A stretch of 18,123 nucleotides of DNA, from the NCBI GenBank assembly GCA_036940085.1, contig JALLBK010000698.1:1-18123 (forward strand), written 5' to 3'. The position numbers and the translations under genes are program-made. The notes beneath the pieces were generated by a model. The model was not told the DNA's origin and did not search any database. It saw nothing but the letters and a program-made list of their open reading frames with translations. Position 1 is the first letter of the stretch. Each line of letters opens with the position of its first letter. Source of the stretch: Discostella pseudostelligera. Lineage: Eukaryota; Bacillariophyta; Thalassiosirophyceae; Thalassiosirales; Thalassiosiraceae. Of the stretch, positions 8,681-16,828 are shown piece by piece.

Positions 8681-9628
8681 ATGTATATCATGAAGACGAT
8701 TCAGATCATGTCCATCCGCCGCAATACTCCTAGTAGTTGCCATCATAGGAAGCGACATCGATGCATGTTGAGGAAGATAATGAAAACTGTGGTGCCGATA
8801 ACGACGAAGGCGAATGAAACAAAGCTTTCCAACATGTCGATGACGAGTGAGAATTCTTGCCCTCCATCAACATCGACGACGACATCATCATCAGCAACTT
8901 CATCGACGACCAATTCAACGCCATCATTTTATTCTACCTCATCACGAGAGGAGGAGCAACATTATGATGATGACGACGATAACCACGAGGAATATAATCG
9001 CGCGGTGGCATTTCTTCGTGAATTTCATGCTCGACGAGTGAGCAACAAGAACTACTCGTCGTTCTTACCTCCACTTCATTCGACTTCATTAGATTCGATA
9101 TTGGAGAATGACCATACTGATGTCGATAATCATCAGCGACATTTGGAAGAATTGCTTAGTAGCGACTTTGCATTGGCGCTCCATGTCGGCAACAGTAGCA
9201 GTAGTAGCAGCAGTGTCGTCGGTAGCAGTTGCATTACGAAGTCATCGTCTTCGTCTGCGCTGCTCTCATCATCATCATCATCATCATCATCACGGCCGCT
9301 GCCGCCATCATCATCATCTTTCCTACCTACTAGAATGAAAAAGTCTACCACCCGCCAATGCTTGTTGGAACTTCTGGATGATACTACTACTACTAGTTGT
9401 AGTAGTACTGGACAATGTCCACCGTTGTTATTATTGTCGTCGGCATCGTCGTCTTCGAGTGATTCCGAAACAGCTTCTTCGTTGTCGTCGTCGTCGTCGT
9501 CATCATCAGATAATAATATACATCATCATCGTCGGACATATAATACATCGTTGTCATCGTGCGTGGTCTTCGGTTCTTCAATGAGAGAGAGAGAATTGCG
9601 TCAACATCATGAAGCATCATCGACATAA
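8681..9628 (+). CDS. Low-complexity protein of an unrecognised family, paralogue A (about 315 aa)
   Basis: I do not recognise the family. The protein is mostly Ser/Thr/His/Asp-rich and probably disordered, with three short blocks shared with the convergent gene at 9758-10651. Block A (about residues 103-146) has EEYNRAVAFLREFHARRV, then NKNY and FLPPLHSTSLDSILEND. Block B (about 155-170) is LEELLSSDFALALHVG. Block C (about 219-232) is MKKSTTRQCLLELLDD. Codons 8987-9112 and 9143-9190 carry A and B. ATG 8681 is the first Met after the in-frame TAA at 8639; ATGs at 8690 and 8708 are alternatives, and similarity to the paralogue begins at I-M-S-I near 8708. The C-terminus lacks the paralogue's DYFFGCGPEELSYL block, so this end looks eroded or diverged. 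Single exon as read. Confidence 0.75.
   Translation: MYIMKTIQIMSIRRNTPSSCHHRKRHRCMLRKIMKTVVPITTKANETKLSNMSMTSENSCPPSTSTTTSSSATSSTTNSTPSFYSTSSREEEQHYDDDDDNHEEYNRAVAFLREFHARRVSNKNYSSFLPPLHSTSLDSILENDHTDVDNHQRHLEELLSSDFALALHVGNSSSSSSSVVGSSCITKSSSSSALLSSSSSSSSSRPLPPSSSSFLPTRMKKSTTRQCLLELLDDTTTTSCSSTGQCPPLLLLSSASSSSSDSETASSLSSSSSSSSDNNIHHHRRTYNTSLSSCVVFGSSMRERELRQHHEASST
9143..9190 (+). repeat. 48-bp perfect inverted repeat, arm 1
   Basis: This 48-bp stretch encodes block B of paralogue A. Its reverse complement is found without a mismatch at 10157-10204, inside paralogue B. The identity includes every synonymous site, whereas the flanking codons differ. Confidence 0.92.
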
Positions 9629-9757
9629 CGGTAGTAGTTGTAGTAGTAGTGGTCATAGTCATGCATGATAGTAACAACCATATTTACAATATATCGACAA
9701 AACAGCATTAAGTTCTACAAAAATCGACCATCGCTCTCCTCTCCGTAGCTCTCTTAT

Positions 9758-10651
9758 TCAACTACTTGACAGACTGACACGACGATGTTTCGTCATGGGC
9801 AATACCAAGTAACTAAGTTCCTCGGGACCACAGCCGAAGAAATAGTCGGATGATTCTTCTCGAGACAATGATGTCAATTCATGACAATGGCTGCTTGAGC
9901 TCGAGGTAGAGGATGCACTGCTGCTGCTGCTACTAGAGGAGGAGGATAGCTCCGAATCACTTGTAGAGGATGCCAACGACGGACATGGACTAACACCACT
10001 ATCACTACCGGTACTACTCGTAGCTGTATCATCTAGATCGAGCAAACATTGGCTAGTGGTAGTCTTCTTCATTCTTGACAGTAGTGGTGATATGGATCGC
10101 GGCGCAGCATCTGACTGCCTACTGCCATTCGAATAGCTACTACTACTGCTACTGCCGCCGACATGGAGCGCCAATGCAAAGTCGCTACTAAGCAATTCTT
10201 CCAACTCCTTCTTCTGCTGCTGTAGCTGCTTCTGGTGGTGATGATGCTGGTCATGATTCTCGGCGGCATCAGTCGCATCGTCATTCTCCAATATCGAATC
10301 TAGTGATGTCGAATGGAGTGGCGGTAAGAACGAAGAACTGCAGTAGGTGTAGTTCTTATTGCCCACTCGTCGAGAATGAAATTCGCGTAGGAAGGAAACT
10401 GCGCGATCGTATTCTTCTTGATCAACGGAGGTGGTCGACACGGCCGCCGACAATGATGATGACGACAATGGTGACGACGACGACGACGAGGAGGAGGAAG
10501 GTCTACGCTGCCTCGACATGGTGGCCCGATCGCGCTTCTTACTAGTGACTGAGAGGATGGACATTATTGGGGCATCAAATTCAAATTCGATAGTAGTAGT
10601 AGTGTTGGTTGCTGTTTGAGAATAATGCCGCTTCATTCTCATTATCCCCAT
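9758..10651 (-). CDS. Low-complexity protein of the same unrecognised family, paralogue B (about 297 aa)
   Basis: This converges tail-to-tail with paralogue A, with about 130 bp between the stop codons. Same block order: A (about residues 79-123) EEYDRAVSFLREFHSRRV, NKNY, FLPPLHSTSLDSILEND; B (about 150-165) LEELLSSDFALALHVG; C (about 193-208) MKKTTTSQCLLDLDD. A fourth block near the C-terminus, DYFFGCGPEELSYLVLP, has only a weak counterpart (CVVFGSS) in A. Poly-Ser, poly-His and Gln tracts separate the blocks and differ between copies. The frame stays open upstream to 10945, but that part has no counterpart in paralogue A. I therefore chose ATG 10651, near where alignable sequence begins (I-M-S-I). 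The short conserved helical-looking blocks in a disordered chain suggest binding motifs for partner proteins; the partners are unknown. Confidence 0.75.
   Translation of the reverse strand: MGIMRMKRHYSQTATNTTTTIEFEFDAPIMSILSVTSKKRDRATMSRQRRPSSSSSSSSSPLSSSSLSAAVSTTSVDQEEYDRAVSFLREFHSRRVGNKNYTYCSSSFLPPLHSTSLDSILENDDATDAAENHDQHHHHQKQLQQQKKELEELLSSDFALALHVGGSSSSSSYSNGSRQSDAAPRSISPLLSRMKKTTTSQCLLDLDDTATSSTGSDSGVSPCPSLASSTSDSELSSSSSSSSSSASSTSSSSSHCHELTSLSREESSDYFFGCGPEELSYLVLPMTKHRRVSLSSS
10157..10204 (-). repeat. 48-bp perfect inverted repeat, arm 2
   Basis: Reverse complement of 9143-9190, 966 bp away. A second perfect stretch of 23 bp, from the end of block A, pairs 9090-9112 with 10280-10302 in the same inverted arrangement. 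Confidence 0.92.
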
Positions 10652-11330
10652 TTGACACAGCGAGATAATAATAATATGATGTCGATGACGATTGAGAATG
10701 ATGGAGTATCGGAGAGAGATTGTTGGTCGATCGAGGGCCGATGGGAAGAAGGAGTGGGGTTGATGTTTCCCTGCCGATGATATATTTAGGTTAGGTTCTA
10801 CTGCCGCATCATCCATCATCATCGTGATCATCCATCCAATCACCAATATGCATGCAGGTTGGCTGGCCGTGCCGCCTTGCTGCTTGCTTCCCCGCCCGCA
10901 CAAGCACACCCAAATCAAAAAAGTCGCCACCACGCATCCTGCCACGCATGTCTGTGTGGTTGATGGCTCTGTTCGTCCCTTGCCACGCTAACCTCCTGTA
11001 GGATTCTACATAGGAATTGAAAGTGGTACTTAACAACCACCTACGACAGTTTGTGGAAGGACACAGCTCGCTTGTTCCCTTGTGTCAGCTGGTGTGTCCC
11101 TGTGTTCAAGAAAATGGTATTCGCTGACGCTCCTTCATTAATTAAGTGAGAGCAGTCTTGACGTGTTCACACCCCACTTCTTGAAGATTCATCATCGAAA
11201 TCCGCAATCTAGATACTGCGCGTCATCGCGAGGGAGGGAGAAGAAGGGACGGAGGTCGCCAAGTCAGATACTCTTATCTCTAGATATCGTATATCTATCG
11301 AGTCGATCGGGTGGTGGTGGCGGCTTGAGT

Positions 11331-11388
11331 CTCGGAAGTTGAAGTCAGAGGGCAGCAGGTGGTCGAGGAAGTTCTCGGAAGTTGAAGT
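11331..11388 (+). repeat. 15-bp direct repeat pair CTCGGAAGTTGAAGT
   Basis: Two identical 15-bp copies start 43 bp apart at 11331 and 11374, between paralogue B and NAT9. They could be paired factor sites or a small duplication. Nothing else supports a function. Confidence 0.7.
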
Positions 11389-11537
11389 AATCTTAAGTAA
11401 ATGGTGCTGCGTCATCGAGGAGGCACTGAGAGTGAGTTCAATCGCCTGATATTTCTCTTCGTTCCCTCTCCGAGTGCGGATCGAGCAGTGGAAGGACAGA
11501 CGATCTCTCGTGGCGATAATAAGGCGATCACATTGTT

Positions 11538-11552
11538 GAAAATGGCGGGAAG
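11538..11552 (-). promoter_or_regulatory. E2F-like composite GAAAATGGCGGGAAG upstream of NAT9
   Basis: The reverse complement, CTTCCCGCCATTTTC, matches the motif found three times at 15145-15213. It sits about 150 bp upstream of the NAT9 start codon. A second GC-box-like stretch, CCGCTTCGCC, follows within 10 bp. Confidence 0.5.
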
Positions 11553-11699
11553 AAGAACCGCTTCGCCATAATATATCTCCGTCGCCTCTTTCCACTTCGT
11601 GCCGCTGGAATCATCGACCATGATGTCCGTCGGATGCTCCTCCCACTAGATACTACTAGTCGCGGCATTTCCATCGATTTTGGTATCAAGCCCTTCATC

Positions 11700-12896
11700 A
11701 TGAAAGCGAACTATGAGCTTTGCCTCTCGGGAAGGAATTGCATTTTCGTCCCCTACAGTAAGTGAGATAGTCCATGATGATGATGATGATGATGATGATG
11801 TGTGCGTAGTAGACCATAATATCCTGTGCTTAGTCGATTGGGAAGTGCATTCGAATTTTCACCGTCACCTATTATTTTTTGGTGTCGATCTCATCTCTAG
11901 CTTATTTCATATGCGCTTTATATTTCAATAACAATAGGACCGGAACATATCCCAACCTATCATGAATGGATGCAAGATCCAACCCTCTTGGCGGCTACGG
12001 CGTCGGAACCACTCACCATCGATGAGGAAATTACAATGCAAGAAACGTGGAGGGACGATGATACCAAATGCACCTTTATTATTTTGGCACGTGATTTAGT
12101 AATGCCTTCTACTTTATCACTGTCGTCTTCGCCGTCGTCGTCTTTGCCGTCGTCCAATGATGTCGCCAACAGTGGTGGGTGTTTGAGAAACAATAATGAG
12201 GGCAAAATATCAATTCCACCGCCTCCTACCACCAAATGCCAATCCATCCAAGGTGATAATTGCAACGAAGAAAGTGATACATACCCACTATTGATAGAGC
12301 AGACATTGCATGCCATGATTGGAGATATCAATCTGTTCCTCTCAGAGATGGAGGAAGACGACGAGAGCGAGGAAGGATCACAAAGCAATGAAAACAATAT
12401 TATGGAAGCTTCACTACACACTTCACAATCATCATCCACCACCAATCGATCATTCTTGCGTCAACAACAACAACAGCAAGCCGAACTAGACATTATGATA
12501 GCCTCTCCCACCCACCGTTCCAAAAATATCGGTACCGAAGCCACATTACTAATGATGCATTATGCTGCCTCTCACTTACACATTCGACGATTCTTTGTCA
12601 AAATCCAAAAGTCCAATCTGCCGTCTCTTCACCTCTTTCGAGACAAACTACAATTTGAGCAAGTGGGATATGTGGAATGTTTTGAAGAGTATGAATTGGA
12701 ATGCAAGTGTGATACTTGGGAAGAGATGGTTCATTGGGTCGAGAGGAGATGGAGTCGTCTGTGTTGTCAACAAAAGGAAATCGGGGTGGGAAATGGATGC
12801 GACAAGGTTAATTATGAGGACTGTAGGAATGTCGATGGTGGGGATGATAACAAGGTCCATTGCGGAATATGTACTGTTCACAATTGTCCTTGTTGA
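11700..12896 (+). CDS. NAT9: NAT9-type N-acetyltransferase (two exons, about 338 aa)
   Basis: Exons 11700-11757 and 11938-12896 are joined across a 180-nt GT-AG intron (GTAAGT donor, ACAATAG acceptor, phase 1). Splicing gives VPYRPEHIPTYHEWMQDP, then LTASEPLT-like ATASEPLTIDEEITMQETW and KCTFIILARD. MIGDINLFLSEME and AELDIMIASPTHRSKNIGTEA follow, then KIQKSNLPSLHLFRDKLQFEQV, which is the NAT9 order throughout. NAT9 is a GNAT-fold protein; acetylation of tubulin amino termini and microtubule stabilisation have been proposed for animal versions. It is longer than human NAT9 (about 207 aa) because of a Ser/Pro-rich insert after residue 70, a Gln-rich insert before the acetyl-CoA loop, and a Cys-rich tail. 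The acetyl-CoA loop reads R-S-K-N-I-G (213-218), where the human protein has Gly in place of Asn. Confidence 0.88.
11774..11800 (+). repeat. (ATG)9 microsatellite inside the NAT9 intron
   Basis: Nine uninterrupted ATG triplets lie 16 bp after the 5' splice site of the NAT9 intron. In the unspliced reading it produces an Asp run, which makes the first exon look like an independent small protein. Confidence 0.9.
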
Positions 12897-13166
12897 TTCA
12901 TTGATTGCATTCATCGCGAGGAAGGATGGATGAATCGCCCCTTTTGATATTCGGCAATGAAGTCTCTCCCCTTGGTTGAATCTGAGAGTATAGTACTTTC
13001 ACAACTAGGGACGAAGTTTGCTGCATTTTGGAAACGTCAAAACAAAAGCGCATGACACCGAAACCTTGGAAAAACTTGTGCGTTGAAATTAATTAGTGGT
13101 CCGAGATTTCCACGAAGCATCGCTTTTATTCGAATGAGACGATGATGAAAAGGGGGAGGGGGGAAA

Positions 13167-14571
13167 ATGAATCACCCAATCTTCGATGAGTGTGCATATA
13201 TGCACTTATGTGCCACTGGCCAAGTGGACAATCTTCCTACTTTCCTTGAGGTGGAAAAGCGATACAGGATAACAGGTGCGGAATGTAGCAGTTATCGTCG
13301 TGCGCTTGACACTGCCGCATCATCCGCTCAGGCCAACGAAGGGGGAGGAGCAACAACATCGTCATCAAATACAGATTGGAGGTATCGTATAAGCAGGTGG
13401 ATGCTCAAAGTGAGTAGTATCTATTCTCGACTGTGCAAATTTTAACTCTTGTTTTGTGTTCTCATCTGATCGAAGCAAAATCGGATGACTGCCGATTCGC
13501 TCTTTAGGCTTCAGACGACTTTTCGATTTCACGAGGAACGGCAATCATGGCCTTATCCTATTTTGATCGCTTTTTTCTGGGGAAGGAAATAACAAAACAA
13601 CTCTTTCAAGTCGTCTCCGTTACTTGCCTATTCGTGGCATGCAAACTATTTGAGAGGATACCAATGAAACTAGTAAGTGAGAGCAAATGAAAATCATCGT
13701 GTTCTTGCTTGGCAATTGATCATGTGCACCACTCAATTCATCGTTTTAGGCCTCGTTAATGAACTACACTCATGGCAAGTTCGACCGCAGTGAAGTGCTA
13801 TCCATGGAGGGAAAGTTAGTAGCTTCGTTATGGCTGGGATCATACGTCTACCCACCTACGTCAGGATCGTTCGCCTTGATATTCATGAGCGATTTCCGTT
13901 ACTTCCCACTGCATGTACCATCAGCATTAGAGATATGTCATTTTATAATCGAGCTGGCCGCATGTGGTGAGAGAATCCTCTGTCGTTCTTTTTTGTTAAC
14001 TCCTCTCGTACTGGCAACTCATCGGCGGTGAACCAAACCCTACGCAGATTTCTATTTTGTTGCTCACATGCAATCCAAGGTAGCAGTTGCTGCGATCATC
14101 GTAACGCTGGAACAAATGAACGCTTCTCCTGAACTTATTCGCAGTTGGCTTTCCAATATCAAGGCATTCCAAAATGGCGTAGACGACCATGAAACATTGG
14201 CGTGCGTCAAACATCTTCGGAAAATATACAACCACAATAAAAATCGCATCAAAGATCTCGATGGAATTAGCAGCAGTAATGATATCATCACGATTGCCAA
14301 AGAACAACTCTGCGAAAATAAGCGGATCGGTCGTGTGGCAACTCCATCTCCAACACCGGACGATGAGCCGGCGGTCAAGAGAGTAGTAGTCGGCTATAGC
14401 GAGATTGTTTCGGACGACGATAGAGATAGAGGAGGAAAGAAGTCATTAATAAATCCATTGCCAACTCCTAATCGGGAAGATGATTGCATAGATGAAAACA
14501 ACAATATCGACTCTGGTCAACGTAAGCGACAACGATGTGCAATCAGCTGTAATAAGTGCACTATAAACTAG
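13167..14571 (+). CDS. Cyclin-box protein, diatom-specific cyclin type (four exons, about 382 aa)
   Basis: Exons are 13167-13409, 13508-13672, 13750-13966 and 14048-14571. The three introns are 98, 77 and 81 nt, with donors GTGAGT, GTAAGT and GTGAGA and YAG or TAG acceptors. All junctions keep the frame. The joined protein reads WRYRISRWMLK-ASDDFSIS, then RGTAIMALSYFDRFFLGKEI and VTCLFVACKLFERIPMKL-ASLMNYTHG. After that come SMEGKLVASLW, ELAACDFYFVAHMQSKVAVAA and LEQMNASPELI. This is a two-fold cyclin box of about residues 71-245, in the form typical of the expanded diatom cyclins (dsCYC), whose members respond to nutrients and light at cell-cycle entry. It should bind and steer a CDK. The C-terminal 120 residues hold TPSPTPDD and PLPTPN, possible CDK sites, and KRKRQ near the end, a possible nuclear signal. 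Which dsCYC member it is cannot be told here. Confidence 0.88.
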
Positions 14572-15251
14572 GAGATGTTATTTCTATTTGCCAGTTGAGT
14601 ATTATTTGCGGAAGAATAGAATCAGTATCGACCTCCATTATCAACCGTGTGGACTTTGGTTCGTATCTACCCAACCGAATGAGAATGGACCAAGAAAAGG
14701 TCCGATATTGCGTGTATATACACCCATCCTCTTTCCAGACGGCGCAGAATAGTATAAATCTATCGCTTGAGCAATGCTTTACTTCAGAGCATTATTATGG
14801 CTAGCATCCACTATTATTTTGCTTCGTCGCGCATCTTGCCGGGAGGATTGACGATTGAGGGTGGGATGATGTGGCTGATAATGATAATCGACGTCAAGCA
14901 GGGGTACTACCGAGTAGCCTATTAGCGAAGAGAGGAGCGCCGACGGAGAACAGGCCGGCGAAATTCAAGCAGTCGATCACCATGGATAGTAGGGGCGATC
15001 AGCTATCGTTGGGTGTGATTTCATGGCTGTAGCTCGTAGCTCGATGGGGAAGATGATCATCGTATGGGGCGGCGGGCCGCGGCGGCCGCCATGGTGATGA
15101 GACGGCGACGTAACGTGCGTGTGTTCCGTGGCGCGGAGGAGCCCTCCCGCCATTTTCGCCAAGTATTCTTCCCGCCATTTTCGCATGCACTTACTCTTCT
15201 TCCCGCCATTTCGCTCCAATCTCTACGAACCGCCACAGACTGTAACTGTAT
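14572..15251. other. Intergenic region with GC-rich patch and promoter-like motifs
   Basis: The first part is presumably the cyclin 3' flank. Around 15060-15100 there is a GC-rich patch (GGGCCGCGGCGGCCGCC), followed by three E2F-like composites. I see no supported gene; the plus frame starting at 15064 and the minus frames here lack family signs. Confidence 0.5.
15145..15213 (+). promoter_or_regulatory. Three tandem E2F-like composites, TTCCCGCCATTTTCG type
   Basis: TCCCGCCATTTTCG is at 15145-15158, TTCCCGCCATTTTCG at 15169-15183 and TTCCCGCCATTTCG at 15200-15213. All are in the same orientation, with successive cores 25 and 31 bp apart. Each overlaps an E2F core (TTCCCGCC) with a GCCATTTT extension like a YY1-type site. 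The candidate gene starts at 15252 or further down, so the triplet sits where a core promoter would be. Confidence 0.6.
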
Positions 15252-15971
15252 GTGGCATGGCCATGGCCGATGGCCGACAAAGGCCAAGCACTATCGATAT
15301 CGATTCTATCATATATATCAATGCCCTCCCAATTGCATCTCCCAACGCAAACAAAGTCAGTCAGCATCAGCAGCATCAGCAGCAGCAGCAGGGTACTCAT
15401 TATCAGCATGACCCTGATCATCATCGCCCAATCTCTTCTCTTGGGAATGCGATGCCGCAGCAGCAGCAGCAGCGGGTCGTCAGCGGCGCGACGACGCGTC
15501 ACAGTCACAGTCGACGCATTTCACTATCATGTCCAATCGGTGATGCTTCCTCGACGACAACGAAGGCTGGAGACTTTATGCACTGCTCCAACGCTGCCGC
15601 TGCATTATTCATATCATTTGGCCAGTATATCGACCTCCCTCTCTGCGAATTCTGGTCGACGGCCGAATAAAGATGACAATAGTTTTGATTATGCACTTCT
15701 TCTTCCTCGTCGTTTTCGCGGCGATCGTCCATTCATTGATGCATCACCCACTGCAACAAATGCAGATCGAACAATTGGTAGAAATAATGGCAACTATACC
15801 AATTATGTAAGACAACGGGGGTCAATATCATCATCGCCATCATCGATGCAGGATGGATGGGGAAAGTCTCATAGTAAAGATAATTTATCACCAAGACAAA
15901 GAACCATATTCTCTCTTTGGCATTTTCATCACACAGTGAGAGATCTGGTGGGGCACCTATGCCTACCATGA
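15252..15971 (+). CDS. Hypothetical protein with N-terminal hydrophobic segment, possible targeted protein
   Basis: I do not recognise this gene. The frame has starts at 15252, 15321 and 15408. From 15408 it begins MTLIIIAQSLLLGMRC, a plausible signal peptide, followed by a Ser/Arg-rich stretch and VTVDAFHY. The AF step is loosely like the diatom plastid cleavage motif, though it lies farther from the hydrophobic core than usual. The remainder (NKDDNSFDYALLLPRRFRG onward, to about 15935) has a coding look without low complexity. A donor-like ACA|GTGAGA at 15936 suggests that the real exon ends there and that the last 11 codons are intron read-through. I found no convincing next exon. A competing frame at 15119-15670 is Gln-rich from the same CAG runs and stops earlier. 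The choice of frame is moderately sure, the ends are not. Confidence 0.45.
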   Translation: MAWPWPMADKGQALSISILSYISMPSQLHLPTQTKSVSISSISSSSRVLIISMTLIIIAQSLLLGMRCRSSSSSGSSAARRRVTVTVDAFHYHVQSVMLPRRQRRLETLCTAPTLPLHYSYHLASISTSLSANSGRRPNKDDNSFDYALLLPRRFRGDRPFIDASPTATNADRTIGRNNGNYTNYVRQRGSISSSPSSMQDGWGKSHSKDNLSPRQRTIFSLWHFHHTVRDLVGHLCLP

Positions 15972-16828
15972 TGGCAACAGATGTGCAATGATATGGTGCT
16001 GCCTTTTGGGAGAGGGTGGTTTGGATTTGGAGTCTGACATAGGCAACATAGTCCACATGACTTCTTAGCCAAAGATTGTACCTAATTTAGTCACAATCAA
16101 TGGGTATCCAGAGATGTATCCACATTGGACATTTCTTAATATAAAAATCGACCTTAAAAGGAAACTCACGATTTTTTCATAAAGATACAGTTAAAAGATC
16201 TTCCTGAATCTACCCAGAAGTTGGGCAGATTCAGGAGCAGTTCTAAGGCACTTTACCTTTCCTATCTTCCAATTTGAAGATAGAGAATCTCTATAGACAT
16301 AGTAGAATATCCCTACAAACTACAGAGATTCAATAGCAAGAAGAATCATAAGATCCTTCTTACTACAGTAAACAGACACAGCAGACACTGCAGACACAGT
16401 AGACACAAAAGATCTCAAAAGATACTCATGTCTGAGGCCTCACTTTTGGACCAGATCGTAAGCTCATAAAATAGAATCCACAGTATTCATCACATCCTTT
16501 ATCTCCTACTCCAGACAGTATACTTGCCATTTTCCCCCATCGCTGGCCTTTATCTTCCAGGCTCAGGTCATTATCAATTGATATTCGAATTTTGTCTGGA
16601 ATTGCTGCCCAAATTAACGTCGAAGCCGTCGAGTCCCTCGAGAAATTTTTTTCCAGTCAAGAACTCACGTAAGAGTCCGCACACGCTCGTCAGCGCGTGC
16701 GTACATTCAAGAAAGATTCCTTCGCTAAAATACATCAGCCCCTACAAGCGATTCGTCGGAAGCCCAGCAAAGAGCACGTTCAAGGAATTATTTATCGGAA
16801 ATAAGACACTGGCACACAAGTTCAATTC
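15972..16828. other. AT-rich region with stem-loops and a 9-bp tandem repeat; coding status unclear
   Basis: Composition shifts to A/T-rich from about 16080. Hairpins: 16202-16215 with 16223-16236 (14-bp stem, one A-C mismatch, 7-nt loop); 16262-16269 with 16276-16283 (8 bp, 6-nt loop); 16285-16292 with 16324-16331 (8 bp). Open frames without clear starts run at about 16284-16469, 16475-16669 and 16524-16973, and a minus frame at 16742-16966. No frame resembles a family, and neither strand dominates. It may be an intron, an untranslated region, a structured RNA or a decayed mobile element. I see no LTR pair, terminal inverted repeat or tRNA primer site. Confidence 0.4.
16374..16409 (+). repeat. 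9-bp tandem repeat, AGACACNNN x4
   Basis: Four consecutive 9-mers read AGACACAGC, AGACACTGC, AGACACAGT and AGACACAAA. The period is a multiple of three and the enclosing plus frame is open (R-H-S, R-H-C, R-H-S, R-H-K). The repeat could therefore be coding or simply a short minisatellite. Confidence 0.85.

Larger units (their letters stand above)
10652..11699. promoter_or_regulatory. Divergent intergenic region between paralogue B and NAT9, 1.05 kb
   Basis: This separates two genes transcribed away from each other and should hold both promoters. A 15-bp direct repeat, CTCGGAAGTTGAAGT, lies at 11331-11345 and 11374-11388. An E2F-like composite lies at 11538-11552. The open frames here (for example 11209-11595 minus) show no family resemblance and are not called. 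Confidence 0.5.

Noticed and set aside
10652..10945. N-terminal extension of paralogue B to a Met at 10945
   Set aside because: The extension has no counterpart in paralogue A and looks like intergenic sequence that happens to be open; ATG 10651 is preferred.
11713..11931. Small plus-strand protein with an Asp run
   Set aside because: It is out of frame with NAT9 exon 1 and reads through the (ATG)n microsatellite of the NAT9 intron.
15119..15670. Gln-rich plus-strand frame overlapping the 15252 gene
   Set aside because: The poly-Gln comes from CAG runs that read as poly-Ser in the other frame. That other frame continues 300 bases further with non-repetitive coding-like sequence.
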